This document shows positions 10,966 through 22,390 of a stretch of DNA of 64,000 nucleotides, piece by piece. Position 1 is the first letter of the stretch; each line of letters starts with the position of its first letter. The notes under the pieces are model-generated. The model saw only the letters and a program-made list of their open reading frames with translations, did no database searches and was not told where the DNA came from. This DNA comes from Grifola frondosa. Taxonomy: Eukaryota > Basidiomycota > Agaricomycetes > Polyporales > Grifolaceae. Location of the stretch: NCBI GenBank assembly GCA_001683735.1, contig LUGG01000015.1, positions 682,001 to 746,000 on the forward strand. The letters are read 5' to 3'. A program made the translations under genes and the position numbers.

Positions 10966-11305
10966 TCGCTCCTTCCTTCCCTCGGGGTCCAGACCCTGTG
11001 AAGAGCTGCATCAGATGTTCGTGCAGGTACATCAAAATTTCTTCCCTAAGGTAGCATACTAATGGATCTCACCAACTCAAAGAACGCATCCTGAATATCC
11101 TGAACGTTACAACGAAACATACCGTAGTATCCAGTGTCCGTGATCTTGTCGAGTGGGCTGTACGATTCGTTGTCGCATAGACTAGCCGTTCTGACCGGTT
11201 CAAAGTATATATGTACATATGAATATCGTGTTGGCACCAAATTGCCATGTATCCGTCCAAAAACACAGCAGATTCGCTGGAGGCATGCGACGCGTGGCCC
11301 AGATC
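10966..11305 (-). repeat. Right copy of ~340-bp inverted duplication
   Basis: Reverse complement of 6664-7005, ending at cgcgtggcccagatcatt. Outside the match the flanks diverge (agtatatcctcaggatcgtc here against the DUF6698-like relic at the left copy), although a few further bases remain similar. The pair defines an inverted-repeat-bounded block of about 4.6 kb. Confidence 0.75.
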
Positions 11306-11472
11306 ATTAAAGTATATCCTCAGGATCGTCCCGGTACCCAGTCGTTTTATTTTCTGCTGATTGACGACATTGCGAGAAACTCAATCCGAGCTACTGGGGG
11401 ACCGCAGTGAATACATTAGGGTAGTACATCGAGAACGAGAGCGAGAATCATTCCAACGGGAATAACAGTCCA

Positions 11473-12259
11473 CTACTCGGTCTGGCTGATCCCCTTCCCC
11501 TTCCCCTTCCGCGATTGCACTTTCTGTCTCTCCCGTGACGACGTATACTTCAACCGTAGTTTAATAATATCCATCACCGGCCAGCAATGATTATAGGAAG
11601 CGAGTTCCGGAAATTGTCCCCTTGCCTAGTAAGACATTACATAACTGCTTCAGATGAGTTCAAGTGGTGGCTTACCTCCACACGAACGACCCGTAAGGCG
11701 GCTCTGTCTTGCGAAGAGAAACTTCGAGACAGATCGAGATGCTCCTTAATCAACGCGTGCACATATTTCTATGGAGGATTAGTCGCCTATTCCACGGCTT
11801 TTGATAGATGGACTGTACCTTTAATTTTTTGAAGTCCGAGGGATGCCATTTTAATTCGGACTCCAAATTGTATCCTCCGGAGCGAGGCCGTCCCGCTTCG
11901 CCATCGGGTTTACGAATTTGGTCCTCTTCCGACTCCGAGCTTTGTGACTCATCAGAACTCGACTCGGGTGAAGTATCAGAGGTCGCGCTTGATTCTGAGG
12001 CGACGTCAGCGGGGATGGAACCATTCTTGGTCTTGCTTGGAAATTTGAGCTTGTCCGGCTTCTTATAAGGAAAATGTACTGCAGAGCGATGGTAAGACCG
12101 GCGACGAGAAGTACTATCGTCGGCGGGCAAAAGTTCTTCCTCTGCCAGCAGGGAAGTTTGATGAACAGTGGAATAGAGGTCGGTCTGCGAAGTAAGTAGA
12201 GGGATAGGGGGAGGCGGGGCGCCTGGATCAAAATACGGATCAACTGGTTTCGAGGTCAT
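11473..12259 (-). CDS. Lineage-specific protein, GRPxSGGYNLE family
   Basis: Three exons on the minus strand: 12259-11819, 11768-11676 and 11625-11473, with two 50-bp introns (11769-11818 and 11626-11675). The start MTSKPVDPYFDPGAPPPP leads to a Ser/Asp/Glu-rich disordered middle, then KPDGEAGRPRSGGYNLESEL, KYVHALIKEHLDLSRSFSSQ, ARGQFPELASYNHCWPVMDI and a basic tail (RKGKGKGISQTE). The combination resembles a conserved Agaricomycete protein of unknown function that often lies among transposon genes. Splice phases are consistent and I see no lesion. Confidence 0.6.
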
Positions 12260-12573
12260 TTCGATGAGATGCGATGAGGCCGTAACGGTATGATCGAGCT
12301 ATATAGATCAAATAACACAATGGGAGGTGACAGCACAATAAGACAGCGCCGAAAGGCGCTGAGCAGAACAACGCCGTTGCAAAGCTCGCGATACAATTAG
12401 GCCGTGTTCCACAATAAAATAAATGCAACAACGTACGGGGCGTCAAGAAACGCATCTGAATGAGCGCCCGTCCGTTGCAAGGTAGGCGATACAATTAGGG
12501 CGGCCTGCTCCACAATAGAGCACCAGCAGTCATTAAAGAGCGAAGAGAACGATACCGATGCCACATCTTGAAG

Positions 12574-14927
12574 ATGTCGGACGAAGGCGTCACCACTATG
12601 GATGAATTGGATTGGGAAGACGTCGAAGTGTCCATGCAAGACAACACTCCTCCGCCGATCGAAGAACCACATACATGTGGGTCGCCCGTCACTTGTATTG
12701 ACTTCTTCACTCACTGGCGAAAATCCAGATCCAGATGCCAGCCACGGCGACGCCGTGGGACACGTTGAAATGGAGGAGCCGGCCATTACCAGGGAGCATA
12801 CTCCGATGCAGCTGCACCCTCAATCGGAGGTGAGTTGTCCAGACGACATCCTTCAGCTAATATAGATGTGTTTTTTTTTTAAATTTTTAGCAGAAACGTC
12901 GCATCGTGGAAGTCGATCGTTCTTCTGACTTGCGTATCAAGATGCAGTTGCAAACATGCCAGCATCGGGCGAGAATCCGCAGATTGACAGAAAGACTGAG
13001 CAAATCGGTGAGCGACATGCCCGACGAGGAAGAATGCCTGACACGCAATACAGATGATGGCGACGCATACAACAGACGTGATGATTCAACAACAGCAAAC
13101 GATTGCCCAGCAAGCTGATGCGTTGGCCAGAAGCCAACAACGAATACAGGCAATGGAAGAAACTCTGCTTCAAAGGGATGAGCAGTTCCGCATGCAAGCA
13201 GAAGGGTACGCTGCACAAATGAATGCAGAACTGCAACAAGCCGTTGCAAAAGCCATGGTATGTCGCTTTGCAGATCTGTTCATGCCCACTACTGAGAGTG
13301 GACCCTAGGCACAGCAGGACGAGCAGGTAGCAATGGAGAGGCGACAGATCGAGAAATTGCGTGTGGAGAAAGAAAACGAACTAGCCGCACTCGAGAAAAC
13401 ATACTCTTTAAAGATACGGAAGGCTGCCGCCTCGGATGGGGACTCCTTGCCGCGCGCATCCACCTCGCAAGTTGTACACCACGAGGAGCATAGCGAAGCC
13501 GAATGGGAAAGCAGCATGTCTACCACCGTTCGACAGCATCTACGCGAACTCAAAAGAAATCCAAGAAAATTATTAAATACGACATTATATGCCAGTCCGA
13601 ATGTGTGTCGCAATTCATGCCTGCCGGAACATCGCTGATACTTTGTCTAGGCTGAAGAAGATGAAAGAGATGAAGAGTGTAATCTGCCCCTGCCAAGTCC
13701 ACCGAGAGAACGAGGCCAAAGTAAAGAAGATTCAGAACCGGAAGAGCTGGCGAGACTGCGTACCCTGATGATGCCAATGCTGATCGAAGCCACCAAATAT
13801 ATACTCCAAGAGGAAGGGAACAGCAGGCGGCCTAAAGCCTCGAGGGTACGCCGTAAAACCAACGTAGAGATCGAGCTTCAGCGAGAGAAAATTGAGGAGA
13901 CAGCGGATGAACGATCCGCATTTTTGGTCAGTCACGGTGTCGGGCAGTCATCTTACTTCCACTCACATGCTACAGGCGCACGTACGAAGCCTTTTTAAAG
14001 ATGCGTACGGCATCTCCAGCGATGATGATTTTCTTGTTCATGAACCCCCTTCGCCCCGCACTGTGCAAGCATATTCCCGATCCACAGGAAACGGACCAAC
14101 CCCAGAAGACCTTCGGCTCGATACGCAGGGGAAGCTGGATTCCGACTGGAATCAAAAGCTTTTCCACGTCCTCTTACAGCGTCTTCGTCAGCGTCGCGAT
14201 GAGGAAAATTGGCAGCTTCCACAACGGTCCGACGCCTACTTCCTCGATATGATACGGGATCGCGCCAAGAGGCTTAGAGATGTGTGGAGAACATCTCAGC
14301 CAAGGGCAACCATCGACGGACATCCAGAAACTGCCACGCAAATCGAGGAACGTATGCTTCTTCGCACATCGACCGCGCTGAAGAAGGCGAGACATAGGAC
14401 CAGACGCCACAACGTGCGCATTCAAATTTTTATTTTGCATGAAAGTTTATTGACGCCTCCTCCAATGGCAAGAAATACGAACGACGTGCCTCCATTATTG
14501 GCAGCGTGCTAACGGCGAAGAAAAAGGAAGAAGCGGACGATGTATATATCTGGGAGTGGTTGTCAAGTGTCCTGGAACTTCTGGGCGAAGATGGAATGAG
14601 TTCGGAAGAGAGCGGCATCGAGGACATCGTCAACACCGTATACAGGGTGAAGATCATGGTCTGGAGGAGGGATATTGACAGGGAACTTCAGATAATCGAT
14701 CGCCAGCGAATGATAGGTACCCAGGCGTTCTCTGCTCAGGGATCCAAGCCGGTTCCTAGGATAAGGAGTAAGACGAACCCGATATCTGACCGTGCTCCCG
14801 TCCGGGGACTCCCACGTGCGTTTTACGACGATGAATGGTTTCAACAACAAGATGAAGATTATCGCAGCGTCACTCTTACTGTTTCAAAGGAGAAATTCAG
14901 ATGGCTGGATATAGCAGTGAGGCACTA
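12574..14927 (+). CDS. Large coiled-coil protein, Agaricomycete-specific
   Basis: A long gene in about eight exons, all joining in phase. MSDEGVTTMDELDWEDVEV is followed by an intron at about 12676-12729 and acidic sequence, with introns at about 12829-12890 and 13009-13053. A coiled coil follows (QQQQTIAQQADALARSQQRI ... MERRQIEKLRVEKENELAAL), with introns at about 13258-13309 and 13600-13650. Then come EIELQREKIEETADERSAFL, an intron at about 13927-13975, AHVRSLFKDAYGISSDDDFL, an intron at about 14415-14473, and KYERRASIIGSVLTAKKKEE, a LLGEDGMSSEESG segment, GSKPVPRIRSK and GLPRAFYDDEWF. The C-terminal region resembles a widespread basidiomycete family without assigned function; its members carry the DGMSS-E/D-ES motif. 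The frame is clean over 2.3 kb. Confidence 0.6.
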
Positions 14928-15100
14928 GAAGGATACAAGATACCCCACAACTGTACTACTACTTGAATGAAGAACGTACATTGAATGATCCTATATCGCG
15001 GACGCAAGTCAACTCCAAAAAGAGATCGATGAGAGAACTATGCCGCCAAGGGACGCGACTGGAGACTCCCGCGGTGTGTATCACTATGAAGACGTCGATA
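14928..15100. other. Short intergenic spacer
   Basis: 3' flank of the coiled-coil gene. No feature seen before the repeat array begins. Confidence 0.4.
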
Positions 15101-16230
15101 TGGCATAAATCAGGGAGGAGCGATGAGAACGCCCGCCCGCACGGCGAGTCTCGCGGTGTGTACCGCAAAGTGCATGCCCACAGGCTCCGGGATGCCATTG
15201 ACACGGGCGCGACGATGAGCGGGAACGAATAAAAAGCAAAGACGAAGAGGAGGATGGCGTGGATACGACTCAGTGACAAGCAGAACCAGCCACAACGTGA
15301 GGACTCTGCGATACCTCGATAAGTCACGACGTGTGAGACGGAGAGCAAGGGCGAGACGACGGGTAGGGACGAAGAGGCGGGAGACGACGACGGGCAGAGA
15401 CGAAGAAGCCGATGACGAGGAGGAGAAGGAACCAGCGACGAGCAAGCGCACCTGGCGAGGTATGTACCTCAAGCCAGATACGCCGACGACTGTGCGAGGT
15501 ATGTACCTCGGCAAGTCAGACGACGAGCACGCGCGAGACAACGGGAGACGACGAGGAGAAGGGTTTCAGCAACGAGCAAGTGTACCTGGCGAGGTTTGTA
15601 CCTCAAGCCAAACGGGGGAAGACTGTGCGAAGTATATGGACCTCAGCACATCGTCAACGAAGATGGGCGGGAGACGATGAAGATGGAAGACAACAGAAAG
15701 GAAGAGTGCGACTGAGCGAGGCTGTGGGTGACGAGCAAGAGACGCGATTGGTGAGGTATGTACCAAGCCAAACAGGCGATGACAGTGCGAGGTATGTACC
15801 TCAGCACGTCGTCGTCGACGATGGGAGGGAGACGATGAAGATGGGAGATGACAGAAACGAAGAGTGCGACTGAGCGAGGCTGTGGGTGACGAGCAAGAGG
15901 CGCGATTGGCGAGGTATGTACCTCAAGCCAAATACGCCGACGACTGTGCGAGGTATGTACCTCGGCAAGTCAGACGACGAGCACGCGCGAGACAACGGGA
16001 GACGACGAGGAAGAGACGAGGAGCACGAACGAAAAGACGATGAGCAGGAGGGGGCGACTCGTGAGAGCGTGTGTTTGTGCATGTTTTGATGTGTGTGATC
16101 GCGTGATCGGGCGATCGCGTGGATTGGGTTCGAGCCTCCGGGCCGGTTGATGAGCGCCCAATCCGCAGCATCCAGCCCGCTCGACCTCCGAACTTTCTCC
16201 GACCGCCCACTCTCACTCGCTCTCGCTACT
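15100..16230 (+). repeat. 158-bp family, array 3, forward arm
   Basis: It begins with GCGGTGTGTACCGC (about 15153) and the superunit tract seen at 7690 and 8820, then carries paired GAGGTATGTACCTC sites (about 15459/15497, 15755/15793 and 15913/15951). It ends in the junction tract with gtgatcgggcgatcgcgt and cctccgggccggttgatgag. A stretch of 97 bp (from cctccgggccggttgatgag at 16135) is duplicated directly at 16232. Confidence 0.85.
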
Positions 16231-16960
16231 CCCTCCGGGCCGGTTGATGAGCGCCCAATCCGCAGCATCCAGCCCGCTCGACCTCCGAACTTTCTCCGAC
16301 CGCCCACTCTCACTCGCTCTCACTACTCTCACCGACTTCATTACCTTGCCTTCCCTTCTCACGCGTCTCTTCCTCTCCCAACGCCTCGCACACTTCGTTT
16401 CTGTCGTCTCCCATCTTCATCGTTTCCCGCTCATCGTCGACGACGACGTGCTGAGGTCCATACCTCGCCAATCGCGTCTCTTGCTCGTCACCCACAGCCT
16501 CGCTCAGTCGCACTCTTCCTTTCTGTTGTCTTCCATCTTCATCGTCTCCCGCCCATCTTCGTTGACGATGTGCTGAGGTCCATATACTTCGCACAGTCTT
16601 CCCCCGTTTGGCTTGAGGTACAAACCTCGCCAGGTACACTTGCTCGTCGCTGAAACCCTTCTCCTCGTCATCTCCCGTTGTCTCGCGCGTGCTTGTCGTC
16701 TGACTTGCCAAGGTACATACCTCGCACAGTCGTCGGCGTATCTGGCTTGAGGTACATACCTCGCCAGGTGTGCTTGCTCGTCCCGCGTTCTCATCGTCTG
16801 ACTTGCTGAGGTACATATCTCACTGCGCTTACTGTTTAGAATCCGTTGTGTTCACAAGCCTCTCTATTCTAGTTGTTCTGGCGCAAGTACATCCTTCGAT
16901 AGCAGCCCTCGTTATCTAGTTGAGGTACATACCTTCCTACACTTTCTAGTCAGCAATTCT
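16231..16960 (-). repeat. 158-bp family, array 3, reverse arm upstream of transposase
   Basis: This is the reverse complement of the forward-arm sequences (ctctcaccgacttcattacc, then GAGGTACATACCTC-type sites at about 16616, 16708, 16750, 16808 and 16921). The last sites are within 70 bp of the transposase start codon. Forward and reverse arms therefore meet head to head at about 16230. The position directly before a Tnp2 gene fits subterminal repeats of a CACTA-type element. Confidence 0.75.
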
Positions 16961-16984
16961 GTTATTGTTTGTCCGTCTATCTAT

Positions 16985-19900
16985 ATGGACCAGCCACACT
17001 CTCCGGATGTAGATCCGTTGGTCGCGCAATTGCTCGCTCTGACATTGACCCACCGCAGTCTTGGTTCAGACGAGTCGTATGATAGATTGTGGATGTCCCG
17101 TTCGAACCTGCCTCCGGAGCCTTCCTCCGACTTTTCTCGGTCGGATCAACCAAACGCCTCTGCGTCTTCACTCGCTGCCATGACATCTGGCCTCATGAAC
17201 ATGCATATATCTAATGTGTCCCCCATCCCATCACTTATCATTCCTGCGAGAATCGCTGATACGCTTCCCATCCCCTCCAACATCGCTTCTGGCTCCAGTC
17301 TTCGCCCACCAATTCATGCCGATCCTCAGCCTAGTTCTTCCCAGGTGCACTTTCACCTGCAAGATCACTTTACATCCCACACAGCATATCGGCGACTGTC
17401 GAAAAGAGATCGCAGTCGATATACATTGAAGTCGGTGGAAATTCTACAGTCGATCCAACAACGCCTACTCGAATGTCGAGATGCTCTGGTTTCACCATCT
17501 CCTGATGCTATCGTTCAGGTGGATAACGAATTAGGACGCCTGCGCTCTGCAGTTGAGGGCATTACACGCAAATCGCCTGCGATTGACCGTCTTAAGCATT
17601 CGATACGAGCCACGATGGATGATCTTTATGCCCGTGTCACCCTTGTCAAGAGTACATCGAATGAGCCGATAAATCCATATTATTATTCGTCTGGTTCGTA
17701 CGATGACATGGGATGTGGATAGTCTGTTCACGTCATTTTTTTTTTGTTTGCAGATCACCATTTCGAACTTCGCGTCAATCACCTTCCTGAGGCTGCGCAA
17801 GTGGCCATGTTGTTGGGCGTCGTTTGTCGTGTGATTTTGGGCATTAGCAGACGTGCGGGTGATTTCATCCTGAACCTTGTGGCCTTAGTGGTGTATTTGG
17901 TTTCGAGCAATCGGGACGGCTCGTCCAATCCTTCAGCGGAAGACACCCTCCGAGACATCCCGTTAAGCATTAATAGTGCACTGTCTCATTTCAACTTCAG
18001 TGGACGTACCACAGTATATGCTGTATGTGAAGTATGTCATTACACATATAAACCCTTATTCCTACTTGGATCATCGCTCCCCATCTACGCCGAACGTTGT
18101 ACTAACGGACCCATTCCTGGAGGAGACGTTTGTGACCATCCACTTCTATCACGTACATCGGATGATGAACTGAAGCCAACGAAGACGTTTATGTATCATC
18201 ACTTTCACGACTACCTCGCATCTCTCCTCTCAAGGAAGGACATGGAGGAATACATGGATCAATCTTGCGACGATTTACTGAAGTCGCAGAGTAGTCCTTC
18301 TCCTGATTTCGTCAAACACGCTTTTGAAGGCGAATTTCTTCGATCGTTCCCAGGTCCTTCTCCAGGGACTTTATTCATAGATCGACAGGGAGAGGGACGT
18401 TATGCTTTCGCACTACACATCGATTTCTTCAGCCCGGAAGGTATGACAGTGCGTGGTGCTAAAACGTCATGCGGGATGATCTCTATGGCGTGTCTCAATC
18501 TGCCTTTCGACATCCGTTATAAACCCGAGAATATGTACGTCGCAGGAATTGTACCCGGTCCCAATGAGCCCCATCTCGACGAATTAAATCATTATCTGCG
18601 GCCTCTGGTTGATGATCTCGTGCTGAGCTATGAAAGAGGAGTTCGTTTTTCGCGAACCTCACTTCATCGCTTTGGTCGCGTCACTCGTAGCACTGTAGCC
18701 CTCGTGATTGCAGACCTTCCTGCTGCTCGAAAGGCAGCTCAGATGGCTGCACACAGCAGCCATTTTTATTGTTCGGTTTGCAAGTGCTTTCATCAATCAA
18801 CTCTCGGGAGGACGGACCTAGATTCTCCCGACTGGCAGTGTCGTGACAAAGACGTGTTACGACGGCAAGCTGAAGACTGGAAGCATGCTAGCAACGTCTC
18901 CGAGCGGAAGTCCCTTTTCAAAGTGAATGGAGTTCGCTGGTCCGAGCTTTGGCGGTTACGATATTGGGATCCACCTCGTCAGCTCGTTGTTGATTCTATG
19001 CATTGTATTTTCGAGGGCATCGTTGAGAACCACTGCCGCGTCGTGCTGAACTTGACCACCCAGTCTGCCTCAGGGCCCGAGAGTATCATACCAGCATTCC
19101 ATTATCCCTTTCGAATGCCAGATGTCCCGAGTGGCGATTTGTTCCTATCTCAAACAGAAGTCAAACAAGTGTCCGACATACATACACTCCTTACGCTTCC
19201 GGTGAACGTTATACACAACGACGTTTGGGATGTCCTCGCACATCGTCTGAGTGGCAAGAATGTGTCCGCGCTCCGTTTTGTCTGCGAGGATTTGGCTTGC
19301 ATCCCATCTAATGCAGCGAAGAAATATAAGGTCGACTGGGTGAACTCCTTAGTAGAATGGGTAAGTCACTGACATTGTCTACATCGACATCCTGCTAACG
19401 GGCTCTGAATCTCACAGCGTAAGCAGAAGCCTTATCATTCCGACGATCTTAAATCCGTGAAAATTGCGACCCCCGCCGTTATGCAACGTATCAGAGACGT
19501 CATACGCGATTTAATCACTCCGTCATGGCTCAACTCGGTTCCCCACAATTTCGGTGATAGCGCTGCGGGCACGGTGAAGGCAGATGAATGGCGCACGTTA
19601 ATTACAATCCATCTTCCTCTCGCTCTCATCAGTCTATGGGGATTTGACGTTGTGGGATATCCTCCCAACCACTCTCCACGACTTCGCGAAATATTAGATC
19701 ACACCATGTCTCTTGTGTCCGCTACAACTCTAGTGTCTAAGCGTGTCATGACCCGTGCGCGAGCTGATGCTTTCCTGGAGAATATGGCATTATACATACG
19801 GGACCTCAAGGTTGTCCATCCTAGTGCGAAACATCTACCGAACCATCACATGTCGTTACACATCCACTCCTTTCTTCTGCTCTTCGGACCTGTGCGTTCG

Positions 19901-20639
19901 TGGTGGTGTTTTCCATTTGAACGTCTAGTGGGACACTTGCAGCGGTTACCTACCAATCACAAGTTTGGTGAGCATTGTTCATTCCATTTTTCATCTCTTT
20001 AAGTTTTCCACAACAGGTCAGCTCGAATCGACCATGCTGCAATCTTTCATTCAAGGTGGGAAGCTGAGACGTTGGCTCGCGAGGCCAGATTGCTCCCCCG
20101 CCATCAAGGAGTGTAATCGTCTACTCCACAAGTTCTTGTCGGAAGTGAATGGTCTTGATGCAGATGGGGTCTCGTCCGAACACTTAGTTCCTGTTCCACG
20201 GGAATTGCGTCCGTTCGCCAAAACAGCCAGGATCACTTTGTCAGCGCGTTTCAGACATAATGGTGTTCTATATGCAAAGTCGTCGACCCACCTTGGCAAC
20301 AGTCACATACTATTTTATCCCGCTGGTGACAAATCGCTGTCTCCTGTTCCTGGCAGCATCAAATACATCTTCGTTGATTCAGAAATTCATCTTGCCGTAT
20401 CTCGCCAGCTGCCCTCAACTTTTGCACAAGATCCCTTCGCATCATATCCACATTTTGCGGCAAAAATGTATTCTGATAAGTTTGCTGACCAGCTTGAAAT
20501 CTTGCATCCGGACTGGATTGTGTGCCATTATGCACGCTGGGATGTGTGTCCTGGCACCTCGGTGGTACTTTCACTAAGCCGTGTAAGTGTTTTCAACAAC
20601 ATACATTCAGATGTCGTATTCATCAATCTCTAGGACTGA
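16985..20639 (+). CDS. Tnp2-family (CACTA/EnSpm-type) transposase
   Basis: A DDE-type DNA transposase gene, intact in five exons. Exon 1 starts MDQPHSPDVDPLVAQLLALT. An intron at about 17692-17753 leads to the main domain, which contains VCEVCHYTYKP, MYVAGIVPGPNEPHLDELNH, the HFYCSVCKCFH zinc-binding-like motif and LRYWDPPRQLVVDSMHCIFE. Introns follow at about 19362-19417, 19972-20017 and 20583-20633. Later exons give PSWLNSVPHNFGDSAAGTVK with ADEWR, and FGPVRSWWCFPFERLVGHLQ. The PGPxEP and DxMH motifs are typical of Tnp2 proteins, which cut and paste CACTA-type elements. No frame lesion is visible over 3.6 kb, so the element may be recently active. I could not place CACTA termini; the array just upstream may be its subterminal region. 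The exact 3' end is uncertain. Confidence 0.8.
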
Positions 20640-21215
20640 GGCTTGTGCAGTATCTGCCTTGTTCTGCCGGTATCAATGTTGCCAGCTTGCTGAAATGTCT
20701 CGCAAAAACCCGCTTGACAAACTCTTACATCGTTTTTGCACTGTATCTGTAGCCTTCTTTGAACTTCGCAATAATCGATTCGTCGCGGTGTGCATGGATT
20801 GGGGAATGAGCGAGCGATATTTGCGCAATAATCGCGTGATCTGTGCGCGATGCATTTCGGCTTGGTTTGTATGTGGAATAAAGTTTCGCGTATGAACCGT
20901 TGGTTAATATTTAATATCTTACTGATGAATTAAATTCTTCAAGTTCTGGCGTGCGTTCACACTTCACGAAATTTAAGATGTCAGACTTGTATATAATATT
21001 CATTTGTATCTCGTGTCTTCACTCACGTTCGGATCGAAGCAGCTTAAGAAATGTCAGTTGCCATTTGCTCTTCGTTAAAACTGCAGTTTGTATGTAAAAT
21101 CCTGACTCGAATATTCGTCCGCGTGCAAAGATTGAGTATGTACTCAATTCGTTTGTCAAACAGTTATAATACATTTTTATTCTTATTTAGACTATAATAC
21201 TACCACCACTTAAAT
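20640..21215. other. AT-rich transposase 3' flank
   Basis: AT-rich DNA with several TATAAT-like stretches. A 100-codon open frame across the last transposase exon is not convincing. It probably contains the transposase polyadenylation region; no other feature seen. Confidence 0.4.
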
Positions 21216-21905
21216 AGTGGAATAGCCGTAGTCTCGGAACCAGCCGTTCTCTCCCTTCGGACCCCCAATCGGACATCGAAAAACACCAGCACAGAGAGGG
21301 AGAGAACGTCTGGTGAATTTGGTATAGGCGGGGGGGGGATGGTCACATTCACGTGCCTTAAGACGCGCTCTACGCGTCGCGTCGCGCATGGCCGCATGTT
21401 ATTTTGATGCATGTACTCTGCGAATTGGCTCATAATATTCATGAAAAAATTTTGCCTAACCATATTTTAATCATTTATATTGGTCTGAGACAGATTCTGC
21501 CTCATCTTGTCATCATTTGTTATCATCCCAGTACTTACTCTCATGTATTGGTAGATGCTGACTAAGCGTTGGTTGTACGGAGACCGGGGCACTTTTGATA
21601 TGTTTAATAGCGTCGGAGAGATCTCTTAGCTCTTTCAACTCATAGGGTGATCACTCGGTTGAATTTTGTGGTATTTGGCCGTGCATACATAGCCTATCTC
21701 GAGCGTCGTTGAGAGTGATCTGACGCGGTCGGTCACAAACCGTGACCATCCCCCCCCGCCTATACAAAAGTCACCAGACGTTATAGGTGGTAGGTGTGCT
21801 GGGGTTTTTCGATGTCCGATTGGTTCTGCGCCGGACTCTTCCGGTGGCGCCGCCGCCGTGCACAACTACCACTATAACGGCTGGTTACGAGACTAGAATA
21901 GCCGA
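21216..21905. repeat. ~690-bp inverted-repeat element (MITE-like)
   Basis: The two ends are inverted copies of each other. The left end is about 21216-21355, with core segments ccaatcggacatcgaaaaac and gtataggcggggggggatgg. The right end is about 21730-21905, with the reverse complement of the same segments and of tagtctcg-aaccagccgtt. The left arm lacks about 60 bp present in the right arm. The roughly 370 bp between the arms is AT-rich with no coding potential. The form is that of a non-autonomous DNA transposon or a fold-back element; I did not find a clear target-site duplication. Confidence 0.6.
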
Positions 21906-22390
21906 AGTGATAGATCCAAGCGCGCGTCGGAGATTGCTGATCTGGCTCTCAGCCACCGGCGACCTCGGCGAACTCGTCTCCACTGCCATCCATCCACAAG
22001 CCCAACCAACTGTCCGAAGCACAAACTATCGTATGTTCGTTTCACCGGATTGCACAGAAGGTCCGCCTGCGCTAACGTCCCTCGAAGCCAATTTTGTCTT
22101 CTCCTCTCGAAGTCACCGCCTCACCCGCAGCGAACGACGCATCCCACACACTCCGTCAAGCGCGTCTGAGGAGCGCCGCTCGTTGCGAGCATGTTGCACC
22201 GCTGTTGTTGCGATGTGTCAATTCCCGCCTGGAAGGCTCATCATGTCCCGCAGCCCGCTCACCGCGCCCGCCAAACGACCGCTCTGTGTCTGCCGGTGCG
22301 CGTGAGCATCGCTGCCGTGCAACCGTGCAATCCACACTCAACTTTTCTTGCCTATACAGCGAACCATGACGAGTATAGCGCTCTGAACCC
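21906..22390. other. Decayed coding region
   Basis: Codon-like composition with short protein-like pieces (RRLLIWLSATGDLGELVSTA) but no continuous frame. The tract cagcgaacgacgcatccc and the tract gcgagcatgttgcaccgctg both recur near 23145 and 23478, so parts of this region are duplicated about 1 kb downstream. It may be the 5' part of the RhoGAP-like relic that follows. Confidence 0.35.

Noticed and set aside
14914..14930. CACTA at 14922 as the left end of the Tnp2 element
   Set aside because: It coincides with the last codon region of the gene at 12574-14927, and I found no matching inverted end downstream of the transposase.
7280..16960. CRISPR-like array
   Set aside because: Units are tandem copies with no unique spacers and the genome is eukaryotic.
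20587..20895. Separate gene downstream of the transposase
   Set aside because: It begins inside the last transposase intron and shows no domain; more likely 3' flank.
21200..21463. Minus-strand frame across the left inverted arm
   Set aside because: Overlaps a repeat arm and a long G-run, and has no similarity to known domains.
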